A DNA stretch of 64,000 bases from Aquarana catesbeiana (lineage: Eukaryota; Chordata; Amphibia; Anura; Ranidae). The position numbers were made by a program, and so were the translations under genes. The stretch spans positions 72,964,189 through 73,028,188 of the forward strand of contig NC_133324.1 of assembly GCF_042186555.1 (NCBI RefSeq), read 5' to 3'. The notes beneath the pieces were generated by a model that did no database searches, was not told where the DNA came from, and was given only the letters and a program-made list of their open reading frames with translations. Positions 24,220-37,700 of this stretch are shown one piece after another (the stretch's first letter is position 1; every line of letters starts with the position of its first letter).

Positions 24220-24334
24220 TAATGTCATGGAGGTAATCCAACACGTGAAAAATATATTTTTTTTAAACTGTCAATTTTGGTTTCGACCAAGTACATCTTG
24301 AATTTTCTGTTTCGGCGCACCACTAGTATCCAGC

Positions 24335-25460
24335 AACCCTACAAGCGTGAGGATACTGTTCATATACCCCTCAACTCACTCCATCAGTCTCCTCACGCAT
24401 CACTAACTTACTAACCGACATATCTGTATGGATGTCACACCACTTCCTCAAACTCAACTTGTCCAAAACCGAGCTTATAAGATTTCCTCCCCCACGTTCC
24501 TCTTCCCCTGACTTCTCTGTCAAGAGCAACGGCACAACCATCCACCCGTCCCCACATGTCAGGGTACTAGGTGTTATCCTGGATTCTGAACTCTCCTTTC
24601 AGCCCCACATCCAATCACTTTCCAAAGCTTGCCGCCTCAACCTCCGCAACATCTCTAAACTACGTCCCTTTCTAACCAATGAAACCACAAAGCTCCTGAT
24701 TCACTCCCTGGTTATCTCTCGCCTTGACTACTGCAACTCACTCCTCATTGGCTTACCTTTAAATAGACTATCCCCCCTGCAGTCCATCATGAATGCTGCT
24801 GCCAGACTCATCCGCCTTACAAACCGCTCAGTGTCTGCTACCCCTCTCTGCCAATCCCTCCATTGGCTGCCACTCGCCCAACGAATTAAATTCAAAATAC
24901 TAACAATAAGTTACAAAGCCATCCACAACTCTGCCCCCAGCTACATCACTAGCCTAGTCTCAAAATACCAACCTAATCGCCCTCTCCGTTCCTCCCAAGA
25001 TCTCCTGCTCTCTAGCTCCCTCATCACCTCCTCCCATATCCGCCTCCAGGACTTCTTCCGAGCCTCACCCATCCTCTGGAATTCCCTACCCCAATCTGTC
25101 AGACTGTCTACAAATTTATCCACTTTTAGGCGATCCCTGAAAACTTTCCTCTTCAGAGAAGCCTATCCTGCCTCCATCTAACAACTGCACTATTTTCTCC
25201 ATTAGCTCATCCCCCACAGCTATTACCCTTTTGTATAACTCGACCCTCCCTCCTAGATTGTAAGCTCTAACGAGCAGGGCCCTCTGATTCCTCCTGTATT
25301 GAATTGTATTGTACTTGTATTGTCTGCCCTAATGTTGTAAAGCGCTGCGTAAACTGTCGGCGCTATATAAATCCTGTATAATAATAATAATAATATACAA
25401 TCGGCGATATATAAATCCTGTATAATAATAATAATAATAACAACAAATAATAATAATATA
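24335..25460 (+). mobile_element. L2-clade LINE, 3' end
   Basis: This is a 5'-truncated copy: the reverse-transcriptase C-terminal part (24432-25181), a 3' UTR containing TTGTAAAGCGCTGCGTAAAC and GGCGCTATATAAATCC, and a tail of ATA repeats (25375-25460). Terminal tandem trinucleotides in place of poly-A are typical of L2. It sits in FECH intron 2, antisense to the gene. It is closely related to the copy at 39153-41203. Confidence 0.85.
24432..25181 (+). pseudogene. L2 reverse transcriptase C-terminal fragment
   Basis: An uninterrupted 249-residue frame starting at MSHHFLKLNLSKTELIRFPP, just downstream of where the YADD motif would lie. It carries VLGVILDSELSFQPHI, SRLDYCNSLLIGLP, LHWLPLAQRIKFKIL and FRASPILWNSLPQSVR, the conserved C-terminal words of L2/CR1-group ORF2. 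The palm catalytic part and the endonuclease are absent, so it is a dead fragment even though it has no stop. Confidence 0.88.
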
Positions 25461-26023
25461 CAATTTTTCTTCGCTCCACGATTCCTACATATTTATCACT
25501 AGACTTACAGCTGAACTCCAGGAATGCAGCCACCTTCTAAAACCTGCTGGCTTACTAGAAATGAAGTACGAGGTGCATGTCACCTATGGACTATCATTTA
25601 CGACTGACAGTTTTACCGAGAGCCGGGAGAACAGCAGTGACTATACTCCCGGCTCTGACAGCAGAGACACTGCATTCTCACACGACAGAAGCTCTGCCTG
25701 CCCCTTTCCTCCATTACCTATTCGCAGAAGGCCTTGTATTTTGTGAATGGGTTCACAGAATACAAAAGCCCTCTGTTATTGGGCAGGAGGAGCAGAGAGG
25801 TGGGCAGAGGAGCTGTATATGTGGGCGGGAAAAGAACCCGCACCCACTTTCACGGATCTGTCAGCACACAGTGCAGAACAATACAATGTGCCATATAAGA
25901 CAGCAAGTAAAAAGCAGGACACACAATTTTCATACATCATATGAACAGAGGAGCCCTACAATGTCTCTACTATGAAGAGATCTGTAGTCTCCAGGCTCCC
26001 CGGGCTCACAGAAGGGGAAGTAC

Positions 26024-26135
26024 CTCTTATCAGGCTGAACATGTGTCTTTGCTTCAGGTCTCTGAGATGTTGCAGCAGCTGCCGCCGTTGAGCTCCATCG
26101 AGGCATCACCACAGTAGCTGTGCCCTCTGCCATAT
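26024..26135 (-). CDS. FECH: FECH exon 2: end of presequence and start of mature protein
   Basis: A minus-strand acceptor TTTTACAG precedes 112 bases encoding MAEGTATVVMPRWSS, an alanine run, then SQRPEAKTHVQPDK. This matches the poorly conserved Ala/Thr-rich exon 2 of vertebrate FECH, which ends in a VQPxKR motif just before the catalytic core. The exon ends in AG of an Arg codon completed by exon 3, followed by the donor GTACTT. Cleavage of the presequence is expected within or just after this exon, by analogy with mammals. Confidence 0.9.
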
Positions 26136-26227
26136 CTGTAAAAAAAAATAAATAATGAGAAAAGAAAAAAAATATTACTTTTAGATTTCTTTTTAGCAAC
26201 ACAGTAGATGCCATCGCTCCAAGCATG

Positions 26228-26383
26228 AGTGCTGAACCTGTGGCCAACCTGTTGTTCAACTACAAGTCCCAGGAGGCATTGCAAGCCGCTGACAGTTACA
26301 AGCTGGACCCCAGAATGCAGAGGCATGATGGAACTTGTAGTTCTGCAACAGCTGGAGGGCCGCAGGTTGAGCAGCCATGCGCT
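26228..26383. mobile_element. hAT-type fold-back MITE, copy 3 (degenerate)
   Basis: It holds ACTACAAGTCCCA, GAGGCATGATGG and CAACAGCTGGAGGGCCGCAGG in the order seen in the other copies, but its termini and duplication are decayed. It lies about 90 bases upstream of FECH exon 2 in intron 1. Confidence 0.7.
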
Positions 26384-26649
26384 AAGGCTTCGTTCACCCC
26401 AGTGCGTCGTGGGGAACATGCGCACAATGGCGTGCTTTCCTGCAAACCACATACATGTGCTGCTCCTTTGCAAACATGCAGCGGTGCCACTAATTCTTAC
26501 TGGCACCCCCATGCATATTGCAAATGTGCATTTACCATGCATTGTGGTGCAGTGCAATTTTTAAAATGGTGCGGGCTGTCCAGGAATGTGCAAATACGCT
26601 GATGCAAAATTTAGAAAAAAAAAAAATATGGGAGAAAAGTCCATGTTAC

Positions 26650-27600
26650 AAAAAGTGTTACTAAACCCCGGACCCTGCATTCTCTATGTGTGATCTCCCA
26701 CAGTACACAGAACATGGAAATGTAATTATTTTTTTAAATATAAACTGCTAAACATCTTTTCTCGGCAGTCTATAGCAGTCTTAGGACTTCTATCAGTGTC
26801 TGGGTAAAGCAGACCTTCAGTCATTTTTTTCATCTTTCCATCTATTAAATCTTCTGCCCTTCTTGTTGTTTTAACTTTGGATAGTAAAACATTTTCTTTT
26901 CTGCCAGTAAATACCTTATACAGCCCACTTCCTGTTTCTTGTCTGGTAAAAAGCCTAGGCTTAGTACATCATGTACAGCTCTCTCTCTAAACTCTATTGA
27001 GAGTTTGCCCAGGAAGGAAGGTGGAATTAGTCATAAGAGGGCCAATGAGAGCTGCAGAGCTGGAGGTGTGCGTTTGTGTAAATACAGGAAGTGAAACAGA
27101 CAGCAGCTTTAGCTGCCCACAGTTAAAATGGCTGCAGACAGACTTAGTGGAGGGAGATTTCTGCAGCAAATTTGGCAAGTACAGAATCACAGTATATATA
27201 AAATAATATGCTAAGTGGTTGGAGGGAAGCTTCAGAATGTCAAAGATGTTTTTATTACAAATTATGTGAGCAGACTGCAGTTCCTCTTTAAACCTTGTTG
27301 GAGGAGTTTTCATTCACCTCTGACTGTCCTGTGAGGCTGCAGGACCCCTGACCCTCAGTCTGGACAGTGCTGATCACAAAATAAAAACCCTCTCTAGCAA
27401 TATACACCAAACTGAGCATGTGCAGCCTGACTCCAAAGGCTGTGTTCTATCAGGAGATTGATTGGGGACTGTGGAAGAAGGGGAGGATCAGAGAAGACAG
27501 GATCAAACAGCCTTTTTACACAATGAGGCGGATTAACCCCTTAGATACCACAGCGAGTATAACAAGCATGCTTTATTACATATACAGACTGTTTTAATGG
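26650..27600. repeat. Inverted, interrupted copy of the 8345-8830 repeat
   Basis: It begins AGTGTTACTAAACCC, includes CACAGTACACAGAACATGG, and resumes after about 430 foreign bases with GGAGGAGTTTTCATTC, CTGCAGGACCCCTGACCCTC and CACCAAACTGAGCATGTGCA. The foreign middle (about 26810-27240) is unclassified. Confidence 0.6.
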
Positions 27601-27604
27601 TTTA

Positions 27605-27965
27605 AGGCTACTTTCAGACTGGGGTGTTGTGGGCGTCGACGGTAAAGCGGCGCTATTTTTAGCGATGCTATTCGGCCGCTAGCGGGGCGGTTTTAACCCC
27701 CGCTAGCAGCCGAAAAAGGGTTAAAACTGCCCGCTTATTGCTGCTGCAGCGGTGCTATGCAGATGGTTTGGCGGCGCTGCCCCATTGTTTTAAATGGGAA
27801 GGGGCGCTTTAGGAGCGGTGAATACAGCGCTCCTATAGAGCTGCAAAGATGCGGCTGGCAGGACTTTCTTTTTTACCGTCCTGCAAGCGCACCGCTCCAG
27901 TGCAGTATAATGGCCCTCGGGCTTTCACACTGGAGAGGCTCTTTACAGGCGCTATAATTAGTAGC
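27605..27965. repeat. GC-rich palindromic repeat, probable MITE
   Basis: Many self-complementary words occur (GGCCGCTAGCGGGGCGG; CCCGCTAGCAGCCG; CAGGACTTTC/ GTCCTGCAAG). It opens AAGGCTACTTTCAGACTGG and closes near TAGTAGCCTTAC, imperfect inverted ends. Non-coding. Confidence 0.5.
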
Positions 27966-28035
27966 CTTACTGTTGTGGGTTTAGTAACACTTTGATTTGT
28001 ATGGACTAATAATAGATGGCCTTTCCAAAAGAAGA

Positions 28036-28061
28036 TAGATAGATAGATAGATAGATAGATA
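28036..28061. repeat. (GATA)n microsatellite
   Basis: Six GATA copies in FECH intron 1. Confidence 0.9.
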
Positions 28062-29154
28062 AAGTACAATGTAAAACAAATTAGAAAAAATAAAAAAACA
28101 AAAAAAACAGAACACACAATTTTTTACATTTATATTACAGATCATTCCTACAGCATCTTCTATGGAGACAGAGAGAGGGGCTTTGCTCTGTAGGGAGAAG
28201 GCTTTTGTATGCATATTAAGACATACAAAACAAATTCCTTGCACTAGCAAATAAAATATAAATAAGGACCGCTGCATCCACTACACAATCTAGATAGTAG
28301 ACATGAAAAAAATAAAAAATAAAAAGCTATATTTCAACTAATGTGGACACGCTGTCCCTTTAAAATTCAAAAGAGCTACTGTGCATATAATAAACTTCTA
28401 TCATATACTATTAGAAAGAGAAACCCATCCACCATGGGTGAAAAAAAAAGTGCTGCTCGCCCCAAAATATAAAAAAAAAAAAAAAAAAAAAAAGGCTTTT
28501 AAGCAACAAAGGATACAAAAATTAGGGAGCCCCCTTTTTTTTGGTATATTATATATTATTACTATACCATGAGACGGTACCAATAGTTTAAGCTTAGCGC
28601 ATGAAAAAATACATTTTTGGTGGGTGGTAGTACCTGCCAACACAGCGGGGGGGGATGTTTAGTTCTTGCCACGGCCGCAAAGCAGACCACCATGGGCTCG
28701 GCTTGTGTACACCCCCATCCGGTGCCCTTTGCAACTTAAAATAGCAGCAGTTGGGGGGGGGGGGGGGGTTGTATAAAGCAACCTATGCTTTTACCACTCC
28801 CCAACCTTAAGTTATTAAAAGGAATAACCTGACATTCACTGCCAGAGAATCTTCTAGGTCATGTGTTCTAAATGACAGAAATTGATTCCCCACCAGTGAA
28901 TGTGAGGTGAAAGCCACACTTACGGCTTTATAATTAGATCCTTAAAGTGTTATACAAGGATCCCGAGGATGATGTAACAGAGAATCTATAGCAAGGAATG
29001 AATCCGGCATCAGCTGCCAAGACTGAGAACCAAACACACCTCTCTACAGATGAGAGTCACAGAGCCAGAACAAAACAAATACCCCCCCCCCCCCCCCAAA
29101 TCTCATGACTACCGAGAGCTCACATCACACTACTGGTGGGCATGGGTGAGTATA
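28062..29154. other. Intron 1 sequence, no classified element
   Basis: A poly-A at about 28472-28492, a poly-G at about 28755-28768 and a poly-C at 29083-29097 are the only structures seen. Confidence 0.45.
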
Positions 29155-30275
29155 CAACACACAGACACCAAACACACACACACACACTACCATACAACAC
29201 ACACTACCATACAACACACACACTACCATACAACACACACACACACACTACCATACAACACACACACACACACACACACACACTACCATACAACACACAC
29301 ACACACACACACACACACTACCATACAACACAACCATACACCATACAACACACACACACACACACACACTACCATACAACACACACACACTACCATACAA
29401 CACACACACACTACCATACAACACACACACACACACACTACCATACAACACACACACACACACTACCATACAACACACACACACACACACTACCATACAA
29501 CACACACACACACACACTACCATACAACACACACACACACACACTACCATACAACACACACACACACACACTACCATACAACACACACACACACACACTA
29601 CCATACAACACACACACACACACACTACCATACAACACACACACACACACACTACCATACAACACACACACACACACACTACCATACAACACACACACAC
29701 ACACACTACCATACAACACACACACACACACACACTACCATACAACACACACACACACACTACCATACAACACACACACACACACTACCATACAACACAC
29801 ACACACACACTACCATACAACACACACACACACACTACCATACAACACACACACACACACACTACCATACAACACACACACACACACACTACCATACAAC
29901 ACACACACACACACACTACCATACAACACACACACACACACACAACCATACAACACACACACACACACACACTACCATACAACACACACACACACACTAC
30001 CATACAACACACACACACACACTACCATACAACACACACACACACACACTACCATACAACACACACACACACACACTACCATACAACACACACACACACA
30101 CACTACCATACAACACACACACACACACACACTACCATACAACACACACACACACACACTACCATACAACACACACACACACACACTACCATACAACACA
30201 CACACACACACACTACCATACAACACACACACACACACACTACCATACAACACACACACACACACAAAATACCAT
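29155..30275. repeat. CA-rich minisatellite, CCATACAA-punctuated
   Basis: About 45 tandem copies of a 22-27-bp unit in which a CA run of variable length alternates with CTACCATACAA. Only the CA run varies, so the unit is a microsatellite locked inside a minisatellite. Long open frames of alternating His-Thr on one strand and Cys-Val on the other are a by-product of the repeat, not genes. It lies in FECH intron 1. Confidence 0.97.
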
Positions 30276-30769
30276 ACATACAAACACACAAACAACACAC
30301 TCCCTGCTAAATACAATATAACTGCACCAAACAGGTAAAACAATGAAATACGGGGAGCTGCTGTACCTGCCAAAGGGTTTGTATTTCTGTCCATCAGTCC
30401 TGAGAATTATACAGCTCCGCCACAGAGCAGAGGCGGCCTGGTGACCGGACTTTTTTTTTTTTTTTTTTTTCTGCTCTAGGTTAGACCTGTACAGTCAGGT
30501 CACCTCCCCACCCTCCGCCTGTGACTGGAGTGTGAAGGAGCAGCAGGAGCCTGATGAGCTCACCTCTCTGCTCTCTCTTTTAGTATGTTCCCTGTCAGCA
30601 CACACAAATACAACACACTCAATGGACCCCACAGTCATGCCCCTCCCCTTTTCCAGTCTGAGTGCTGCTGTACATGGATAACAAGTCAAATTCAGAAGAT
30701 TACACTAGATGCATGTATAGTAGATGAGGTTGAAAAGACACAAGTCCAACCTATGTGTGTTATTATAGG

Positions 30770-31450
30770 TCAGTATTACATTGTATATCCCTGTATGTTG
30801 CGGTCATTCAGGTGATTATCTAATAGTTTCTTGAAATTATCGATGCTCCCCGCTGAGACCACCGCCTGTGGAAGGGAATTCCACATCCTTGCCGCTCTTA
30901 CAGTAAAGAACCCTCTACATAGTTTAAGGTTAAACCTCTTTTCTTCTAATTTTAATGAGTGGCCGCGAGTCTTGTTAAACTCTCTTCTGCGAAAAAGTTT
31001 TATCCCTATTGTGGGGTCACCAGTACGGTATTTGTAAATTGAAATCATATCCCCTCTCAAGCGTCTCTTCTCCAGAGAGAATAAGTTCAGTGCTCGCAAC
31101 CTTTCCTTATAACTAAGATCCTCCAGACCCTTTATTAGCTTTGTTGCCCTTCTTTGTACTCGCTCCATTTCCAGTACATCCTTCCTGAGGACTGGTGCCC
31201 AGAACTGGACAGCATACTCCAGGTGCGGCCGGACCAGAGTCTTGTAGAGTGGGAGAATTATCGTTTTATCTCTGGAGTTGATCCCCTTTTTAATGCATGC
31301 CAATATTCTGTTTGCTTTGTTAGCAGCAGCTTGGCATTGCATGTCATTGCTGAGCCTATCATCTACTAGGACCCCCAGGTCCTTTTCCATCCTAGATTCC
31401 CCCAGAGGTTCTCCCCCCAGTGTATAGATTGCATTCATATTTTCCCCTTG
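30770..31450 (-). pseudogene. CR1-clade LINE reverse transcriptase, 3' fragment
   Basis: A clean 220-residue minus-strand frame contains EKDLGVLVDDRLSNDMQC, ANRILACIKKGINSRD, LPLYKTLVRPHLEYAVQFW, VQRRATKLIKGLEDLSYKE and LFSLEKRRLRGDMI, the highly conserved C-terminal region of CR1 ORF2. The palm active site and the endonuclease are missing, as usual for 5'-truncated CR1 copies. It lies in FECH intron 1 in gene orientation, between two tandem arrays. Its lack of stops suggests a fairly recent insertion. Confidence 0.92.
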
Positions 31451-31720
31451 GCTTCATCCCTTTGGAGCTCTACCCATAAGGATTCCACCTCCTCCCTAAC
31501 TCCATTAGTGATGTCATCTCTCATCTCTCACAGTCACTTTATTGTACATTATTTTTGATATATAGACATACCCCTCCCCCTTTTTACCCTCTCTATCCCT
31601 GCTATAAAGCATACAACTATATATTTTTATTGTTTTCTGTAAATACATCACTGAATTAATTGGAGAATTTATAAATATCTGCCTGTAGTTTAAATCATGG
31701 CAACGGCAGGAGAGGAGCAT

Positions 31721-34700
31721 GCGGGGGGGGCAGGGGAGCTCAGTGTACACATGGGGGGGGGGGGGGGGACAGTGGAGCTCAGTGTACACACACACAGGGG
31801 GGGATAGTGGAGCTCAGTGTACACACACACGGGGGGGGATAGTGGAGCTCAGTGTACACACACACGGGGGGGGATAGTGGAGCTCAGTGTACACACACAC
31901 GGGGGGGGATAGTGGAGCTCAGTGTACACACACACGGGGGGGGGATAGTGGAGCTCAGTGTACACACACGGGGGGGGGGGGGGGGATAGTGGAGCTCAGT
32001 GTACACACACGGGGGGGGGGGGATAGTGGAGCTCAGTGTACACACACGGGGGGGGGGGGGATAGTGGAGCTCAGTGTACACACACGGGGGGGGGGGGGGA
32101 TAGTGGAGCTCAGTGTACACACACGGGGGGGGGGGGGGATAGTGGAGCTCAGTGTACACACACGGGGGGGGGGGGATAGTGGAGCTCAGTGTACACACAC
32201 GGGGGGGGGATAGTGGAGCTCAGTGTACACACACGGGGGGGGGGGGGATAGTGGAGCTCAGTGTACACACACGGGGGGGGGGGGGATAGTGGAGCTCAGT
32301 GTACACACACGGGGGGGGGGGATAGTGGAGCTCAGTGTACACACACGGGGGGGGGATAGTGGAGCTCAGTGTACACACACGGGGGGGGGATAGTGGAGCT
32401 CAGTGTACACACACGGGGGGGGGGATAGTGGAGCTCAGTGTACACACACGGGGGGGGGATAGTGGAGCTCAGTGTACACACACGGGGGGGGGATAGTGGA
32501 GCTCAGTGTACACACACGGGGGGGGGATAGTGGAGCTCAGTGTACACACACGGGGGGGGGATAGTGGAGCTCAGTGTACACACACGGGGGGGGGGATAGT
32601 GGAGCTCAGTGTACACACACGGGGGGGGGATAGTGGAGCTCAGTGTACACACACGGGGGGGGGATAGTGGAGCTCAGTGTACACACACGGGGGGGGGATA
32701 GTGGAGCTCAGTGTACACACACGGGGGGGGGATAGTGGAGCTCAGTGTACACACACGGGGGGGGGATAGTGGAGCTCAGTGTACACACACGGGGGGGGGA
32801 TAGTGGAGCTCAGTGTACACACACGGGGGGGGATAGTGGAGCTCAGTGTACACACACGGGGGGGGGATAGTGGAGCTCAGTGTACACACACGGGGGGGGG
32901 GGATAGTGGAGCTCAGTGTACACACACGGGGGGGGATAGTGGAGCTCAGTGTACACACACGGGGGGGGGGATAGTGGAGCTCAGTGTACACACACGGGGG
33001 GGGGGGGATAGTGGAGCTCAGTGTACACACACGAGGGGGGGGGGGGATAGTGGAGCTCAGTGTACACACACAGGGGGGGGGGGATAGTGGAGCTCAGTGT
33101 ACACACGGGGGGGGGGGATAGTGGAGCTCAGTGTACACACAGGGGGGGGGGATAGTGGAGCTCAGTGTACACACAGGGGGGGGGGATAGTGGAGCTCAGT
33201 GTACACACAGGGGGGGGGGATAGTGGAGCTCAGTGTACACACAGGGGGGGGGGATAGTGGAGCTCAGTGTACACACGGGGGGGGGGATAGTGGAGCTCAG
33301 TGTACACACGGGGGGGGGGGATAGTGGAGCTCAGTGTACACACGGGGGGGGGGGATAGTGGAGCTCAGTGTACACACGGGGGGGGGGATAGTGGAGCTCA
33401 GTGTACACACGGGGGGGGGGATAGTGGAGCTCAGTGTACACACGGGGGGGGGGGATAGTGGAGCTCAGTGTACACACGGGGGGGGGGGATAGTGGAGCTC
33501 AGTGTACACACGGGGGGGGGGGATAGTGGAGCTCAGTGTACACACAGGGGGGGGGATAGTGGAGCTCAGTGTACACACAGGGGGGGGGATAGTGGAGCTC
33601 AGTGTACACACAGGGGGGGGGGATAGTGGAGCTCAGTGTACACACAGGGGGGGGGATAGTGGAGCTCAGTGTACACACACGGGGGGGGGATAGTGGAGCT
33701 CAGTGTACACACACGGGGGGGGGGATAGTGGAGCTCAGTGTACACACACGGGGGGGGGGATAGTGGAGCTCAGTGTACACACACGGGGGGGGGATAGTGG
33801 AGCTCAGTGTACACACACGGGGGGGGGATAGTGGAGCTCAGTGTACACACACGGGGGGGGGGATAGTGGAGCTCAGTGTACACACACGGGGGGGGGGATA
33901 GTGGAGCTCAGTGTACACACACGGGGGGGGGATAGTGGAGCTCAGTGTACACACACGGGGGGGGGATAGTGGAGCTCAGTGTACACACACGGGGGGGGAT
34001 AGTGGAGCTCAGTGTACACACACGGGGGGGGATAGTGGAGCTCAGTGTACACACACGGGGGGGGATAGTGGAGCTCAGTGTACACACACGGGGGGGGATA
34101 GTGGAGCTCAGTGTACACACACGGGGGGGGATAGTGGAGCTCAGTGTACACACACGGGGGGGGATAGTGGAGCTCAGTGTACACACACGGGGGGGGATAG
34201 TGGAGCTCAGTGTACACACACGGGGGGGGATAGTGGAGCTCAGTGTACACACACGGGGGGGGATAGTGGAGCTCAGTGTACACACACGGGGGGGGATAGT
34301 GGAGCTCAGTGTACACACACGGGGGGGGATAGTGGAGCTCAGTGTACACACACGGGGGGGGATAGTGGAGCTCAGTGTACACACACGGGGGGGGATAGTG
34401 GAGCTCAGTGTACACACACGGGGGGGGATAGTGGAGCTCAGTGTACACACACGGGGGGGGATAGTGGAGCTCAGTGTACACACACGGGGGGGGGATAGTG
34501 GAGCTCAGTGTACACACACGGGGGGGGGATAGTGGAGCTCAGTGTACACACACGGGGGGGGATAGTGGAGCTCAGTGTACACACACGGGGGGGGATAGTG
34601 GAGCTCAGTGTACACACACGGGGGGGGATAGTGGAGCTCAGTGTACACACACGGGGGGGGGATAGTGGAGCTCAGTGTACACACACGGGGGGGGATAGTG

Positions 34701-37700
34701 GAGCTCAGTGTACACACACGGGGGGGGATAGTGGAGCTCAGTGTACACACACGGGGGGGGGATAGTGGAGCTCAGTGTACACACACGGGGGGGGGGATAG
34801 TGGAGCTCAGTGTACACACACGGGGGGGGGGATAGTGGAGCTCAGTGTACACACACGGGGGGGGATAGTGGAGCTCAGTGTACACACACGGGGGGGGATA
34901 GTGGAGCTCAGTGTACACACACGGGGGGGGATAGTGGAGCTCAGTGTACACACACGGGGGGGGATAGTGGAGCTCAGTGTACACACACGGGGGGGGATAG
35001 TGGAGCTCAGTGTACACACACGGGGGGGGATAGTGGAGCTCAGTGTACACACACGGGGGGGGATAGTGGAGCTCAGTGTACACACACGGGGGGGGATAGT
35101 GGAGCTCAGTGTACACACACGGGGGGGGATAGTGGAGCTCAGTGTACACACACGGGGGGGGATAGTGGAGCTCAGTGTACACACACGGGGGGGGATAGTG
35201 GAGCTCAGTGTACACACACGGGGGGGGATAGTGGAGCTCAGTGTACACACACGGGGGGGGATAGTGGAGCTCAGTGTACACACACGGGGGGGGATAGTGG
35301 AGCTCAGTGTACACACACGGGGGGGGATAGTGGAGCTCAGTGTACACACACGGGGGGGGGATAGTGGAGCTCAGTGTACACACACGGGGGGGGATAGTGG
35401 AGCTCAGTGTACACACACGGGGGGGGATAGTGGAGCTCAGTGTACACACACGGGGGGGATAGTGGAGCTCAGTGTACACACACGGGGGGGGATAGTGGAG
35501 CTCAGTGTACACACACGGGGGGGGATAGTGGAGCTCAGTGTACACACACGGGGGGGGATAGTGGAGCTCAGTGTACACACACGGGGGGGGATAGTGGAGC
35601 TCAGTGTACACACACGGGGGGGGATAGTGGAGCTCAGTGTACACACACGGGGGGGGATAGTGGAGCTCAGTGTACACACACGGGGGGGGATAGTGGAGCT
35701 CAGTGTACACACACGGGGGGGGATAGTGGAGCTCAGTGTACACACACGGGGGGGGATAGTGGAGCTCAGTGTACACACACGGGGGGGGATAGTGGAGCTC
35801 AGTGTACACACACGGGGGGGGATAGTGGAGCTCAGTGTACACACACGGGGGGGGATAGTGGAGCTCAGTGTACACACACGGGGGGGGATAGTGGAGCTCA
35901 GTGTACACACACGGGGGGGGATAGTGGAGCTCAGTGTACACACACGGGGGGGGATAGTGGAGCTCAGTGTACACACACAGGGGGGGGGGATAGTGGAGCT
36001 CAGTGTACACACACAGGGGGGGGGGATAGTGGAGCTCAGTGTACACACACAGGGGGGGGGATAGTGGAGCTCAGTGTACACACACAGGGGGGGGGGATAG
36101 TGGAGCTCAGTGTACACACACAGGGGGGGGATAGTGGAGCTCAGTGTACACACACAGGGGGGGGGATAGTGGAGCTCAGTGTACACACACAGGGGGGGGG
36201 ATAGTGGAGCTCAGTGTACACACACAGGGGGGGGGATAGTGGAGCTCAGTGTACACACACAGGGGGGGGACAGTATAGCTCAGTGTACACACACAGGGGG
36301 GGGACAGTATAGCTCAGTGTACACACACACGGGGGGGATAGTGGAGCTCAGTGTACACACACAGGGGGGGGATAGTGGAGCTCAGTGTACACACACAGGG
36401 GGGGGATAGTGGAGCTCAGTGTACACACACAGGGGGGGGGGATAGTGGAGATCAGTGTACACACACGGGGGGGGGGATAGTGGAGCTCAGTGTACACACA
36501 CGGGGGGGGGATAGTGGAGCTCAGTGTACACACACGGGGGGGATAGTGGAGCTCAGTGTACACACACGGGGGGGGACGACAGTGGATCTCAATGTACACA
36601 CACCGGGGGGGGGATAGTGGAGCTCAGTGCACACACACGGGGGGGGGGATAGTGGAGCTCAGTGTACACACACAGGGGGGGGGGGATAGTGGAGCTCAGT
36701 GTACACACACAGGGGGGGGGATAGTGGAGCTCAGTGTACACACACAGGGGGGGGACAGTATAGCTCAGTGTACACACACACAGGGGGGGATAGTGGAGCT
36801 CAGTGTACACACACAGGGGGGGGACAGTATAGCTCAGTGTACACACACACAGGGGGGGATAGTGGAGCTCAGTGTACACACACACAGGGGGGGATAGTGG
36901 AGCTCAGTGTACACACACAGGGGGGGGACAGTATAGCTCAGTGTACACACACACAGGGGGGGATAGTGGAGCTCAGTGTACACACACAGGGGGGGGACAG
37001 TATAGCTCAGTGTACACACACACACAGGGGGGGATAGTGGAGCTCAGTGTACACACACGGGGGGGGGGGAATAGTGGAGCTCAGTGTACACACACAGGGG
37101 GGGGGACAGTATAGCTCAGTGTACACACACACAGGGGGGGGGGATAGTGGAGCTCAGTGTACACACACAGGGGGGGGGATAGTGGAGCTCAGTGTACACA
37201 CACAGGGGGGGGACAGTATAGCTCAGTGTACACACACACAGGGGGGGATAGTGGAGCTCAGTGTACACACACAGGGGGGGGACAGTATAGCTCAGTGTAC
37301 ACACACACAGGGGGGGGATAGTGGAGCTCAGTGTACACACACAGGGGGGGGACAGTATAGCTCAGTGTACACACACACAGGGGGGGATAGTGGAGCTCAG
37401 TGTACACACACAGGGGGGGGACAGTATAGCTCAGTGTACACACACACACACACAGGGGGGGATAGTGGAGCTCAGTGTACACACACGGGGGGGGGATAGT
37501 GGAGCTCAGTGTACACACACAGGGGGGGGGACAGTATAGCTCAGTGTACACACACACAGGGGGGGATAGTGGAGCTCAGTGTACACACACAGGGGGGGGA
37601 CAGTATAGCTCAGTGTACACACACACAGGGGGGGATAGTGGAGCTCAGTGTACACACACAGGGGGGGGACAGTATAGCTCAGTGTACACACACACAGGGG

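Noticed and set aside
24432..25181. A host protein in the 249-codon open frame
   Set aside because: It is the conserved C-terminal end of L2 reverse transcriptase, followed by an L2-type 3' end and trinucleotide tail; a related copy lies at 39-41 kb.
29050..30394. 400-423-codon His/Thr- or Tyr-rich frames in the CA array
   Set aside because: Pure by-product of CA repeats, mirrored by Cys/Val frames on the other strand.
30776..31438. A host gene in the 220-codon open frame
   Set aside because: The sequence is the C-terminal part of CR1 ORF2; intact only because the insertion is fairly young.
33908..36204. Open frames of 190-429 codons on both strands in the G-run array
   Set aside because: The 33-bp unit is a multiple of three and has no stop in several frames, so long frames appear on both strands at once. 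There is no start context, splice signal or codon structure.
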